From assembly GCA_900095095.1 (NCBI GenBank), contig FMBT01000454.1:1-64000 (forward strand): 64,000 nucleotides of DNA, written 5' to 3'. The stretch's first letter is position 1; every line of letters begins with the position of its first letter. Of the stretch, positions 43,351 to 58,520 are shown one piece after another. The notes under the pieces were generated by a model. The model was not told the origin of the DNA, did not search any database, and saw only the letters and a list, made by a program, of their open reading frames with translations. This DNA is from Fragilariopsis cylindrus CCMP1102. Its lineage: Eukaryota; Bacillariophyta; Bacillariophyceae; Bacillariales; Bacillariaceae. Both the position numbers and the translations under genes were made by a program.

Positions 43351-44517
43351 TTACATCTTCGCACAATTAGGGAGATGAAATATGTAATTGTTTAATGGTA
43401 AGCTTTTTGGGTGAATTTCGTTCATGGTGTATATTGCGACTATGTTTTCAGATATAGAGATACTACCTTCGCTGAATAATATTATAGAGTAAATCTTTAT
43501 CTGTACATGAAAACTATGAATATTTGAACACAACATTACTATTTTGTCTTTCATCACAATGTATAATATAATTATTTGGTGCATGACTAGCGACATGGAT
43601 ATTTCTCGTGGACTGTAATGTTAATAGTTTATTAGAATCAATCATAATTGATTCTGGATGTTTGCTAGGTAAACATTATGACTTCTGTTCGTTTGTGTAT
43701 TCGCACTACCTGTATTTATGTGTTTTTGCTTCAGTATAGTGTACCCCCCGACTTGTGTTCATACAGTATGTATAGATGCACCATGCAAATAAGTATGCGT
43801 GAAGAAAGAAAAAGTGATACGGAAGCTTTCGTGTATATATTCAGAAAATCAATCTTGAAACATTTTGAGCTAAACAACAGTACAGTAAATATATATATAC
43901 AGTACGACTAGTTTCCATCATCCATACTACATCCTCAGAGCAGCTTACTTTGTTTTCGTTCCTAGTAGCTATGCATGTAGAGGCGGTATTTGTCACGTAG
44001 AAGTCTGTTGTCTAGTAGCTAGTACTAGTACTAGTAGCTAGTAATATCCTCATTTAAAAAATATCATCAGTATTCGTACTGTAGGTAACCAACACTTGAT
44101 ATGAGACGCATTCACAATCCCATTACATTATATCGAGAAGTACAGTGACCATCGTTCAAACGAATTGAGTTGAGAATATATATCTCAATTGAATACTCAT
44201 AGTTATGCATATATTTTTATTTTGCTTTTTTTATAATTATTTTTCTACTATTAATATCGTATATATTTTCGTTTTTCTTTCCCTATCGGACACAACAACA
44301 TAATACTACTATATTTCCGATAGTTTTTTCTTCGTACAATCACAGACAAAAAATACCAATCCACCGACCTATCAACAAAAGAGGATACGATGGGTGGTCT
44401 TGTCGTTGCCAAAAAAAAGAAGAGGGAAATATGTTGCTTTATCCGAACAAAACCTAATTGTCTATTCAATCAACGTCCGTCGCATATCACATTACATGGT
44501 TTTATTTCCTTTTCTGT
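43351..44517. other. 1.2-kb convergent intergenic region
   Basis: No gene is recognised. A tagctagtactagtactagtagctagtaa palindrome-rich stretch lies at about 44016-44045, and a (TA)n-like tract near 43890. The right part is the 3' flank of beta-tubulin. Confidence 0.45.
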
Positions 44518-47099
<2,582 letters not shown>

Positions 47100-48170
47100 A
47101 GTGTGTGTCTGTATATTAGGTAGTGTTACTGTTTGTTGATCTTCTATCCATTGAGGGAAGATTGCACCTCCTCTTTAGGCTATTCAGCTCATGTCAGCTC
47201 ACTTGGCTCATGCCAGCTCACTGTGGTTTGCAGTTCAATGGGGCTATTGTAATATTCGTGGTCCTCCATTGTGGCATGCTTCATTGTTGGTACGCATCTG
47301 GCAGGTACTCACATCCACTGTTAATGTATTGTTAGTGAGGATTTCAACACACCCTAGTAGCGTCGTTGGACTTGTTTTCTCACTGCACAGATACACTGCA
47401 CAGATAGATTGGTCTCATTTTTCTATAATGGGATGGTGGGTGCAGTTTCAAGAAGTAGTCTACTAAAAGTTATCTATCCGGAGCCCAACATGTTTTGGAT
47501 TGTCCTTGTTTTACTTGGTCTTGCAGCCAGCAGAATTGCATGCCCATTGCTTCTGATTGGTTTTGTTCCATTGATCTACTCATAATTATCTACTTATAAT
47601 TCTATATAGTAGCTGTGCTGTTGTCTATTTCCATGGTGTTGGTGAGTATGGTTGTTCATGTCCTAATAATTCTTCTGCTGCTATTATTCTTTCTGGCACT
47701 GCTTCTTGTGCATGCATATAGCCCACCAGTTTCTGCTTCTGATGGTGATGCCATAACATTTTCACTGTCTTTGCTAATACAATAATTGGTCCATTAAATA
47801 AATAACTTTGCAAACTTTTGATTTTTGTTTCCAATCAAGTGGTAACCTGCTGCTATGCTCCTAGCTCTTGCTGCAACTAAACATGATGCATCATTGAACT
47901 GTTAACATCATTTATGCTTTGCCTGTTTCTTTAGTTCCTTTTATTGCTGCAATACATAATTGGTTTAATGCATGTAGTGTTGTGATGCCCATGGCTCTTG
48001 CTGTATATAAAAATTTTCCACAGACTTCCTGTGTGGTTTTGATTCTTTTTTGTCTAACTAATGGTGGTGCTCATCATAATTACAGCCAAAAAATAGTCAA
48101 TTCCATTGGATATTCAAGGCATTCTTTCATTTTCAATTTAGTAAGTACTTATCACTAATAGCTATTTGAT
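47100..48170 (-). mobile_element. Ty1/Copia-type LTR retrotransposon fossil (3' pol part)
   Basis: The minus strand shows scattered fragments of the reverse transcriptase/RNase H end of a Copia-type polyprotein of the kind common in diatoms. A stretch near 48010 reads VCGKFLYTARAMGITTLHAL, another near 47700 reads AQEAVPERIIAAEELLGHEQ, and the final piece near 47440 reads HPPSHYRKMRPIYL. The element is broken, with several interruptions spread over more than one frame. The 5' part (gag, protease, integrase) and recognisable LTRs are not seen, so it is a truncated, fairly old copy. Confidence 0.75.
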
Positions 48171-48936
48171 TTCATTCTCCTCCTTCACTAATCACATATA
48201 TCTATAACAAACAGCATAAATATCCATCTCTAATAGCTAAACACACATGGAGCGGGGAGCCACAGAGGACACTGGCTATATTCTAACACTGGACTTAAAT
48301 TATTTACCTGTTCGTATTGTGTCTATCCTTGGGGAGACAATTAGTTACCATACCAAAATCAATGGAATATCCTCAACTTTAAACTTCAACCACAGGAAGA
48401 AATGACCACTCTTTGTACACATTTTATAGGGTTGACTATAATCATAACTAAATTTGTGTTCCCCAGAAGCCTCATCTTGAGAAGAAATGGTTCCACCAAA
48501 ATATTTCCATTTATATTAGCACACAAACTGTGGACAACAAGGTGAACGAAATCATTGATGTCCAAAACACCACTGCTTACAAGCACATGTAGGAGCAAAG
48601 TGAACGAAAGAAACACTGTGGAAGAAAATTCCCCCAGTTAGAATGATAAATATTGAGACGTTTAAGTAGTTTCATTTCTGAAGAATATTTACTATATGTC
48701 TTAATGCTAATATTATTCTTCCATATAAAATGCTTTATATAAGAGTGATATTTGTCAAATTGAAAAAGTGTGCGATTTTTCGTTGGTGTTGTCATGCGTT
48801 TTGTTCGTCCGCATTTGGGCATTATTTCTTCCTGTGATCTATTCGTTTGCAAGGCATCATTCTTCCTAATAGTCTTTAGAAAGGATGTTTTCAACTTCCG
48901 CTTACTTCTAGAAAAATGAGTATTTTGTTGATTCAC
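48171..48936. other. Spacer beyond the retroelement remnant
   Basis: No certain gene. A 52-codon plus-strand frame starting at 48249 (MERGATEDTGYILTLDLNYL...) and short frames after it look partly protein-like but match nothing I know. The right end is the 3' flank of the CaMKII-association-like gene. Confidence 0.3.
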
Positions 48937-49503
48937 TTAACCATGATTTTTCTCAAGGAAAATATCGCTCAACGCATTATCGGTTAATTTATGAATGGCG
49001 GTTAACATACCTTCTGGCATCACAGATGAATGTTGATGAACGATTTTCCATTCGCCATTATCCTCTAATGCATAAACGAATGTATAACGAGCTTTCACAA
49101 CATCACCAGTTGTTCCCATTGTGAATTCATAAATACCGTTATCTTGTGCCCAAAGTCCGCATTCTCCAACTTTAATCCACGATTTAAGGATTCTACCTTG
49201 TGGCTTTTTCAATAAATGAGCATCAAAGTAATCCTTAATGGCAGCAGTACCTGCACGGGGTGAGTCACTGACAGTAGGTAGTAACACAGCATCTTTCGAA
49301 TAACATTGTGCGACCTTATCACTATTCAACGTAGCAAGTGCATCATTCCATACCGAAAATAATCCAGTAACTTCAGATTTGCTAATCATAGATGTAGCGG
49401 ATGTTGATCCAAAGCTACGTCTTGCTACTGGACCAGCAACATAGCGTCGTCCAATTGAAGACGCAGAAGACGACACAAAACGGAATGCGGTATTCAAAGC
49501 CAT
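48937..49503 (-). CDS. CaMKII association/DUF4440-like (NTF2 fold) protein, probably organelle-targeted
   Basis: Single exon, 188 residues. The N-terminus is rich in Arg, Ser and Ala without acids (FRFVSSSASSIGRRYVAGPV, ARRSFGSTS), like a mitochondrial presequence. The remaining 140 residues match the SnoaL/NTF2-like fold of the calcium/calmodulin-kinase-II association domain: SEVTGLFSVWNDALATLNSD, VAQCYSKDAVLLPTVSD, AIKDYFDAHLLKKPQGRIL, GIYEFTM, ARYTFVYALEDNGEWKIVHQ and HHSSVMPE-type His near the end. No kinase domain is present, as in the many stand-alone bacterial and algal members. The function is unknown; a small-ligand-binding or scaffold role is possible. Confidence 0.82.
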   Translation of the reverse strand: MALNTAFRFVSSSASSIGRRYVAGPVARRSFGSTSATSMISKSEVTGLFSVWNDALATLNSDKVAQCYSKDAVLLPTVSDSPRAGTAAIKDYFDAHLLKKPQGRILKSWIKVGECGLWAQDNGIYEFTMGTTGDVVKARYTFVYALEDNGEWKIVHQHSSVMPEGMLTAIHKLTDNALSDIFLEKNHG

Positions 49504-50256
49504 GATAGATGACGGAGCGAGGACGTTGCACTAGCTGCTGTTGGGTGGTTTTGAGAGAAAGGACGACGATGTCGTTTAGTTTGTGCGTTGTTGGGTGACG
49601 GTTTTCTCGTCGTCGAATAAGTACAAGATGTGATACAAATTTTGCTGTCTAGAGTTCTCAGTAGTATTCTAAATGGGTCCAAAAGAAACATATACCGAGT
49701 GATAGAAATTACCGAGATCCGATGACACCGAACCATTTCAGGATTCCGAATATGTACTACTGTAACTATTATAGGTATCTTTTTGAATCGAATCTTTTTC
49801 ACTTTTTCACAAAAACATTATTCCCATAAAACTAATTCTGTAATTGTCCCATGTGGGATTGAATTACGACCCACACAAAAGTTCAAAGTTCTAACAAAGT
49901 ACCGGAGCCGCTGTGAAGGAATCAATCAATCAAGAATCCATCAAATCAAGAGTTCAATACCGGTAGAGAACATGCCGATTGCGTGACATCACACGAGTGC
50001 CTGACTGTCACTTCTTCGCGTACTCCGACGCTTCCACAAAAAAGAGAAGAAGTCAAGAAAAAACACAACGATAAACAAGGTATGAAGCGAAGAAAGACGA
50101 TAGAGAAAGAAGCCGAGTGATTCAAGTCCACACAAAAGCAGAAATAGAATAGAATAACAACAAAAGCAACAGAGATACTACAGTACAATACTCAGTAGTC
50201 AAGTTTTCACGATATATATACACCCGCTTCCTTTGATTCTTTAATCAGTCAAGACT
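49504..50256. other. Divergent promoter region
   Basis: About 750 bp between the DUF4440-like gene (-) and proline dehydrogenase (+). Several short open frames are incidental. A dyad, tgtgggattgaattacgaccca, near 49852 is noted but does not make a tRNA. Confidence 0.4.
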
Positions 50257-52463
50257 ATGCTGACCAGCAGAGTGACCGCTGTACTTACACGACGGATTCG
50301 CCCTCGTCCAACACCTTTACATTTATCCTGCCGTGCCAACGCTAGTGTTCGAGAGAAAAGTACATCAATTTTGAGTGATGACAATACTATCGAGGCTAAG
50401 ATTATTAGTACAGCATTTAATAACAACGTAACGAAGAATCCTTTACCGGACTTTAATGATGCTCGTATTACATATGAAGACAAATCAACCACAGAACTAT
50501 TACGAGCTGCGGGTTGTTTCAGACTTTGTCAGGTTCCATTCTTGGTAAACTATGCCGAGAGTATGCTGTGGCTAGGTCGTAAAATAGTTGGGGGTCGAAT
50601 CGTAGATATGATTTTAAAAGCAACTCTCTATGGACATTTTTGTGCTGGAGAAGATCAAGAACGAATTCGACCAGTACTGCAAAGTTTAGCAAATGCGGGC
50701 GTGGGTAGTATTCTTGATTATGCAGCCGAAAATGACTCCGGTGATGGTGAGACAACCGAAAGTGCGGAATTTAACATTACGGCACGAGAATACGACTATG
50801 AATCTGAGGCGAAATGCGACAAACATACATCCACATTTATTAAATGTATCAAGGATGTTGGGGCATTAAATCCAAATCATGACGGGTATGCGGCGGTTAA
50901 GGTTACGGCACTCGGAAATCCAAAACTATTGGCTCGTTTAAGTACAGCAATTGTAGAAGCGAAGCGTTTATTTGAAGTCTTTGATTTGGATGGAGATGGT
51001 CTCCTTAGCCGAAAAGAATTTGAAGTAGGATACAAGTAAGTTATATTATCTGTATGTGTGCATGATAATCTTCTTTGGTGACTTGAATTTCACAGATTGT
51101 ACAACACACTTACAGTGCTCGTCACGAAAAACATTTCCTTTGCTATTCTGAATTCTTTTTGTTTTTCTAGTCGCTACTTCGCCGACGGAGATACTCGTAT
51201 TAAAAAGATATTTGAAAAATTCGATCCACTTCAAACTGGATATATCGATTATATAACATGGTCGATGATGTTGCAACCTCAGGTACGTTAGTCATGATCG
51301 TTAGTGTAAAAGGAAAAAAGACAGTACTAAAAAGTCGACACTTTGAACAGAGACCACTCACAAAAACTGTCCCTTCCTTATTTACTTTTCAGGATCTGCC
51401 AAAAATATGCAAGAGGTGCAATACTGCTGGAAGGTTATCCGATGCTTGTCCTACGGACGAAGAAATCGAACTCTTAAATGCTATGTATGACCGAGGTCGT
51501 TTATTAGGAGAGGAAGCTGCAAAATCTGGTGTGCGATTATTGATTGACGCCGAGCAAAAGCGATACCAGCCAGCTATCGATAACCTTGTACTTGAACTAC
51601 AACGCGAGTTCAACGGGAGTGACAAGCCGATCATTTATAATACCTACCAGTGCTATCTTGTAGACTCTCCTGAACGATTGAAAAACGACGTTGAACGTTC
51701 TGAGCGCTTCAATTATCATTTTGGTGCAAAGCTCGTTCGTGGCGCTTACATGGAAAGTGAACGTGAGCTGGCAGAAGCAGTAGGAGATCCTGATCCGATT
51801 CATCCGACCATCGAAAAGACTCACGAATGTTATAATAATTCAGTAGCTTATCTTCTTCGTCATAGTGCAAAATCGGATTTGAATGTGGAGATAATGTGTG
51901 CCACACATAATGATGAAAGTATTACGAAGGCGATTGAATCCATGAATGATTATGGAATTGATCGAACATCATCTACCTTGTGTTTTGCTCAGCTGTATGG
52001 AATGAGTGATGCATTGGTAAGTGACGTTTATTTTTATAACGTAATTACAAGATTCCTTCCACTTATAAATAATGGAAATTATCGAGCGAAACTTTTTTCT
52101 AAAAATTAATATATTGACTCACGTTTATTGCTTTATTTTTATATATATACCCACAAACGCGTAATCTTGCTGTCTCAAATCAATCGATACACATAACTAT
52201 GATGGTGTGACGCGATACATAACAAAACAACAAAACATAACACAACACAACACGAAAAGACCTTCAATCTCGGAAAATATGGCTACAGAGCCTTCAAATA
52301 TGTACCCTATGGCGAAGTTGATGAGGTGATGCCATACCTATTGCGCCGTGCCAGAGAAAACAGTGCTATTGTTGGTGCAACTACGTTCGAGCTCGAGATG
52401 ATCAAAGCAGAGCTCGGAAGGAGATTTAAGGGTGGTCAGGTATCCAAACAAGTACAAAGTTAA
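50257..52463 (+). CDS. PRODH: Mitochondrial proline dehydrogenase with EF-hand insertion
   Basis: Oxidises proline to pyrroline-5-carboxylate with FAD at the inner mitochondrial membrane. Exons 50257-51035, 51171-51282, 51393-52016 and 52260-52463 give 572 residues. The N-terminus is basic and Ser-rich, a mitochondrial presequence. The core has GRLLGEEAAKSGVRLLIDAE, IYNTYQCYLVDSPERL, GAKLVRGAYMESERE, HNDESITKAIE and FAQLYGMSDAL; the last exon adds LGKYGYRAFKYVPYGEV, PYLLRRARENS. Inserted between the early helices and the barrel is an EF-hand: FDLDGDGLLSRKEFEVGY is a complete DxDxDG loop, followed in exon 2 by a degenerate second hand, FDPLQTGYIDYITW. This suggests calcium control of proline oxidation. 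Confidence 0.93.
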
Positions 52464-52916
52464 GACATGAAAAATGTTGGTCCTTTGATTTTATGAAAAA
52501 TCGTCGCTCCACAAGCGCAAAATAGAATAAATAAAATGGAATGTTAAAGATAACGAATGTATCGTCAACGAAGGTATTTTGAGACGCATTTTATACTTAG
52601 TTGTTAACGTTAGTATTGTATCAGACCTAATAAATGCACTAGTTACTGTAGCTATTACCATATAAGGTACAATTAGTAGTAGAGGAATGTCAGCTATTAC
52701 TGCTACATAGATGCTTCACACAGTAGAACAACGACAGTGTTGGATAATCAAGTCGTGCAGTACCCAACGGCAACAGCTCAGAGAGCAAGAAAGATAAACC
52801 AGCACAGGAAATCAATATTTTAATATTTATTTATGATCAATGCACCACAGTAACGTTAATTGTAGGTTTTTGATAGTAGCAAATTTTGCTTGTATCTATC
52901 TTCGTTCATATGACGA
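52464..52916. other. Convergent intergenic spacer
   Basis: A 450-bp spacer between proline dehydrogenase and the fucosyltransferase-like gene. It holds aataaataaaatgg near 52526-52540, a likely polyadenylation region. No gene. Confidence 0.4.
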
Positions 52917-54781
52917 CTATGTCAAGAAATGGGAGTCTTCTAAATTATGGTCGATATCTCTCCAGGCAACTGGGAATTCTCTACCCCATAATGGTCCCTT
53001 CAAGGAGTAGTAGTTACTTAGCTCTTCCTTGTTCTCTTTTCCAACGTAAAAGTAACTGTTCAATTTCCCCTTTTTGTAGCCAGGTTGTTTCTCTTTTTGT
53101 GAGTGATACCCACGCATTCGAGTGATGTACCCCGTAAATGTTGAAAGGTACGCACCAGCAAAGGTACGACCTCTTGACGCAATTCTTTGATCTAGATGAC
53201 CGTAATAATTCTTATTCAAATCCGGTACAAGGTGAAGGAAATCATCCAAAAATAAAACTTGGTAATGTTTCTGTAATGGTTCAAAGAAGGTCTTATTTCT
53301 TTCATCGGTTGCAATGAATACGGTTGCATTTTCCACGAATATATCTTGAATATTTTCATATATTTCCGTTGCAGGGATACGGGTATGCGCATATTGGAAA
53401 TCTCCCCGACGAACATGCATTGAATCATATAATCCATCAGGATTACCATTTTCTATTGCTTTTTGACGAACGGCATGGACGATCTTTGCGGCTGCACATT
53501 GGATTTCATCGATGTAACGCAAATGATCACGAACGTAACGTTTTGTCCACAGATCCTGCTCCCAATCTTCAAAGAATAGGAAGGCATAGAAATGAACCAA
53601 TAAGCGGGCACCAGAATTATTGTCCCCCATGAAATGCATAACTTTCGATTTTTGCATCTGATCATTGTAAAGACAAATTTCTTTCCGGAAAGATAACATT
53701 TCTTTCAGTCGATCTGTTACTGTTCCGTTCACTGGCGTTGGTTTATTGATATACTTCTTGAAAATGCCGTGACTTTGTTCAGACATATCCATTGTCTCGT
53801 ACAATTTTCCATTTCATCAGCTGCTTTTTTTCCTGGTTCTTTGGGAAAGACTGCCGTGCATTTACTAAAATCCCAAGTGGAAGCTAGAGTGACATTTCGA
53901 AGCCAATGCCAGAAGGCTTTTCCATCTCTGATATGTCCTTCCCAATCTGTTTGATTGGAAGGTGGGAATTGCACCTTTCCATCCTTCTGAATGTTTCCTG
54001 GCATGACCTCTCGTTGCATAAATTCCTCCATTGTAATAACTTCAACGCCTTTATGTTCTGCAGATATTTCATCGAAGGGAAAAAAATTCTTGAATGTAAA
54101 TCGATTATTTTCCTTCTTTTTATCTTGTTTTAGCAAGTACATATTCTGTTCAAAAGGCAACACTAAGATTCTTCCCATTGCATGAGCCAATGCTGTGGCT
54201 GTTTCCATTGACATTCGTATGTTATTCCATCCTCCCTCGTCTGGTTCAAACGTCAGATACTTAGGTGATTCACCATAATTGGCGTATGGACTGGCGAAGT
54301 GAGAATCACTGGGGATGTCACGCCAATAGACCATTTCTGCGGCCACTTCTTCCTCTGGACCACCAAACCTATCACAATTCAGACCGGCGATCGAACTAGT
54401 ACTGCTGGTAATAGTCGTCACACTTGTATCACCACCCCCTCCCTTATTTTCATTAACTTTTGGATTCGTATCATGAGTTTCGTCATTCACTTTTGGTAGA
54501 TTACCATCGGGATCTGCAATCCCCCGAAGACTGCTACGGTTCTCCTCCTTTTCTCCTTTCTCGATATGCAACCATTTTTGTATCTCTTTTTGTTTGATGG
54601 AAGGATGACGATTGGTGTAACTGAGCTCACTATTACTGGAAGCAAAATCTACCATGACATCACCATTCGAGAAATCCACAGTGCTGCTCGGAACAATAGA
54701 AGGTAGGTACAGTAGGTTCGCGGTCACCACTATCAGAATAAAAATCCCAAGCGCCACGAGTATAGATGATCGGTGGTTCAT
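52917..54781 (-). CDS. GDP-fucose O-fucosyltransferase-like type II membrane protein
   Basis: A glycosyltransferase of the O-FucT superfamily (GT65/GT68/GT106-like), probably in the Golgi. About 620 residues in one exon. The N-terminal anchor is SILVALGIFILIVVTANLLYL, followed by a low-complexity stem. The donor-binding region starts GGWNNIRMSMETATALAHAM and continues GRILVLP. The diagnostic HVRRGDFQYAHTRIP carries the catalytic-site Arg, and FIATDERNKTFFEPL plus FAGAYLSTFTGYITRMRGY, the acidic/aromatic C-terminal signature, follow. The frame changes once near 53815, in an AAAA run (DEMEN/...LYETMD), behaving as one missing base. Both halves are well conserved, so I treat it as one gene. The acceptor (protein, pectin-like polysaccharide or other) is unknown. 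Confidence 0.82.
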
Positions 54782-55404
54782 CTTGCTTACTACTGGTCTG
54801 ATGTGTACGGAGCGTCGGCAGGCAGGTTATGGGGACTTCGTCGTATCTTCGAATTGCTCAGCAAACTTGATCGTATGTGGCGAACCGAATTGACAGCAAG
54901 AGAAACCAGTTTCACTCTCAAAGCCTCACTAGCTAGTGATATTACAGTGCAGACAGATAGTACGAAATGGTCGAATTATTACAATTGGATCAGTCAATTT
55001 GCCATACTTTTGTCAATTTGCCATCCTTTTGTTATGCATGATGGTCATGCATGTGATTTGGCGAGAAGTGAAGAGTGAAATTATTTTTCTAAATATGACC
55101 ACGAATGAAAAATAAAATAAAATAATGGGATTACATTCAAAATCAAAATAGAGATATCATTGGGAAGAATCATTGTCACCTACAGTATCTGCCTTCATTA
55201 TGGTATAGGCAATCAACTGATCACATAAAATAACACATGTAGTAAAGGAATTCAATAATCTTGTGAAATATTATTATGTCATTGTTATTGCTAAAATACT
55301 TCAAAGTAAGATGGCCGGAGCATTCAAACATACTAATTGACACTTATATTGTTGAGAAACAATATAAGGTATGATTAATTTGATTTTTACACACATGTAT
55401 TCTA
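54782..55404. other. Intergenic region
   Basis: About 620 bp with no gene. It holds the promoter of the fucosyltransferase-like gene on the left and the 3' flank of the transporter on the right, with a short gtcaatttgcca direct repeat near 54993-55022. Confidence 0.4.
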
Positions 55405-57279
55405 TTAGCTAATAGTAGCTTCTAAGCTATCTGTTTCGTCACTTTCCAAAGATTCACTTGTAGCATCTAAGATATCCGTTTCATCAGTTGTTTCCAAAGA
55501 TTCTCCTGCCACATGCTCGTATATATTACCATCAACTGGCATACTTAGTTCGCTTTGTCGTTTGGCAACATACACTATATAGCCAGTAATCCATGATCCA
55601 AACGCAAAATAATAAGTAGTATATGTGGCGAGACTCATAACAAGTAGTGTTGCGACAATAGTAGGAAAAAAGAAGATACAGCACCCAAAGGTAGATAGAG
55701 GGATTCGATACGGGCGTTCTAAATCTGGCCGAGAAATTCGTAGCTTGAAAAATGCAGCATATTCGAGTAACAATGCGATTGCGTAATTAAAATTTAGCAT
55801 CTCGATCAGTGTATCTAGATCGGATACTCCCATACAAACTATCACACCGGCACCAAGAATCAAGCCATAGGTGGGGGTGCCATACCTACTCCTCTTGCTA
55901 AAGATTTTTGGTAAATGACCGCGGTCTGCCATACCCATTAACTGAAAGGCGTCCGAGGAAAGTTCTGCTTGGAACATGGCTATGTTAGAGATACCAGCTG
56001 CAAAGACAGTCCAAGCGCCAAGCCACGGTCCGACAACTTCTGTGTTGATCGCAGCTAAGTACCCATTCGTCCAATCTGATTGTACAGAGTCCGATGCACC
56101 AATTGCGATGAGTAGAGGGAAGAAGTAACACGTTACCACCAATACAACACCCAGCATCATGGCACGTATAAATGGAGCTGTACTGTCAAGTTCTGCTACA
56201 AGTGTCCCCCCATTATCAAAGCTATTTAAATTCCAGAAGAGATTGTTGAGAAAAGGTCTCCATAAGACACCACCCGTAGAGAAATTGGGGAAAAACCCTC
56301 CAGCGATGTCATCGTCTAGGCTATCGATGGTCTCATCGGTATCTGAGTTCGGTAGAATAAACCATCGAGACGTATCTACCTTGAAGGATCCAACTACGAC
56401 AAGGATCACGAATGGACTCATTGCAATCAAGCAAATAAAGACTGACATTTTACCAATCAAATGTAAGCCACGCCAATTAACATATGCTAGAAAAATAGTT
56501 GTAGCCGAGAGTAAAATAAATCGAGAAGCAGGATTGATAGCTTCAGATTCATCATCATTCCCGAACACTTGTAGCAGATAATCAAGGAAAAGAACTGGAT
56601 ATATTGCATTATCTGTTGCACCAGATATCCAACTCAGATAGCCTGCCATCCATCCAACTTTCGGTCCAAATGCTTCTTCAACCCATGCAACACTTTAATA
56701 GTTTCAAAACAAACAATCATGTAAGTGAGTGGATGAAAACGAAACGGAAAATAGAACATGTAAACTGTTCTACAATCGGCACTACTCATTAATCGCATAC
56801 GACTCCCTTTTTTATATTTTTCTTCTATTTTAATAAACTTACCCTCCAGATGCTTCGACAAAGGTAGAACCAAGTTCAGCTGTCATCAATGCTTCTTGTA
56901 ACGACCAAACAAAAGGCATAATTAAGAATCCTAATATGGCATAAAAATTTCCTCCTGCACGGACAGCAGTTTCTATTCCGAATGGTCCACCCGAAACGTT
57001 ATAAAAAACTAATACAGCCAAAGATATGACACCTAATTTTTCAGGAGATGATGTATAATGAGCATCGATGATTTGTTCTTCTGGATATGTCAACTCTTGT
57101 CCAAGAGCACTTGGTCGTCGTACACTAGCTGTTAATGCAGTAGTAGCTGTAGCAAAACCATGATCATGATCAGTTTGCTCCTCGTCTTCGCGATCGGTCG
57201 GATCTACGACTTCAGTATCTTCTATTTCGAGTGACTTTCTCCTTGTAAGACGAGAATTTTCATTCATGTCATCGATCAT
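55405..57279 (-). CDS. APC-family amino-acid/polyamine permease
   Basis: An amino-acid/polyamine/organocation transporter, most like the plant polyamine-uptake (PUT/LAT) group. Two exons, 57279-56843 and 56692-55405, give 574 residues. The ATG two codons inside the longest frame is taken as the start because the upstream codon is GTG. A long acidic cytosolic N-terminus is followed by VFYNVSGGPFGIETAVRAGG, the substrate-binding helix 1 GxG region, then FVWSLQEALMTAELGSTF and WVEEAFGPKVGWMAGYLSW. About twelve helices follow, including FNLNSFDNGGTLVAELD-type helix 6 (LFWNLNSFDNGGTLVAE) and LERPYRIPLSTFG. The acidic C-tail contains repeated SLETTDETD / SLESDETD units. Location (plasma membrane or tonoplast) is not deducible. 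Confidence 0.9.
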
Positions 57280-58520
57280 CTGCACACATTTTGTGGTCTT
57301 GAAAGCTAGCTAATAGACTGGTTTCGTTTCAATTGGCAACGTACTATTGCTTTTATATGATCGATTCGTGAGGAAAAAAAAGGGAAGCGAAAAAAATCTT
57401 TTCTCTGCTGTAATTTTTAAAATGAGACGTAGTGTCTCAAGATGGGTCTTGGGGCGCTAAGTCCTATTTTTGGGGGAGGATCACCCCTACAAAAAAATGG
57501 ACCCCAAAAGTGGCTCCCATATGGGAGCATTATAACAGGAATCCTGTGAAGTATCACACTTACAGACAGCTTGCAATTCGAATCAGACAAAATGAATGAC
57601 TGGATGTTAGAAGCAAAATTAGAACAAAAAAAAATGGGCTAACCGAATCGAAACAGCTCTGAACCTGGTACCTAAAATGTATAGACCTCTAAAACCCAGA
57701 AAATGGTAGACCCGGGAGCATAGGCTGATAAAAGTAGATTGAACAAAAGAAGATATACTTAGGCATGTATTACCTCTCTCTCTCTCTAACCATGATAACT
57801 TGTTATTTAAAAGCTGCCGCGCTGCTCCTTACCGTCTTAGAAAGACAAGTAAGTCAACAGTCGACCCGCCTCTCTCTCTCTCTAACCAACACATTAACAG
57901 ATAGCTCTTGATGTCAGCTTTCCATATATATCTTACTTGCAACAATCCGATTGGTGATGAAAATACAGCCCAGTCTTGTAAGGTCATGATTATAAAAAAA
58001 TAAAATTATTTAAGCTATAAGCACGAGTTCTTCGGGTTGAAGATTGACAATGACCCTTCAATATTTTTGTTTCGCCTCGCTTATCACTCTATTCAATTAT
58101 CTTACTTATCATAATAATCTGTGATTCATATATAATATGTTGAAGTGCAGCCTATGAACAAGACCCGTTTTAATTAACGTCGTGATGAATGCCAAGCGAT
58201 ACTACCGTACACAGTCATAGAATTATTTTATAAATTCGCACATTACATAAGGATCAACCTTTTTTCGGAGTCACCATTTGTATATGAAGCGTCGCTATCG
58301 CGGTGAAGAAGGTGCAATCTAGTCAAAATACGACTACTGTACATAGTGTAAGAGTCACTAGAAAAAATTATTTTTCATCACTATCACATCACACATTTTT
58401 ACAGCTTGATACAATTGTATTTCTAGCTAACAAGTTTTATAATCATTGATGTTCTCATTCAAAAAAAAGTAGCTTTCTAAACTTTTCAACGCGATATAGC
58501 AAGAGAACAAGTACAGTACG
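57280..58520. other. 1.2-kb divergent intergenic region
   Basis: No gene is recognised. It contains two (CT)n tracts followed by the same taacca word (about 57773-57790 and 57869-57887), and a GC-richer block at 57430-57560 with ggtcttggggcgc and a ggctcccatatgggagc perfect dyad. A small RNA could lie here but I cannot identify one. Confidence 0.4.

Noticed and set aside
48249-48640. Small plus-strand frames (MERGATEDTGYILTLDLNYL... and following)
   Set aside because: They look partly protein-like but match nothing known, are short, and lie beside a retroelement remnant; support is too weak for a gene call.
49840-49880. Possible tRNA T-arm (tgggattgaattacgaccca)
   Set aside because: The loop is too long and no acceptor stem or D-arm could be matched. 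No convincing tRNA was found anywhere in the window.
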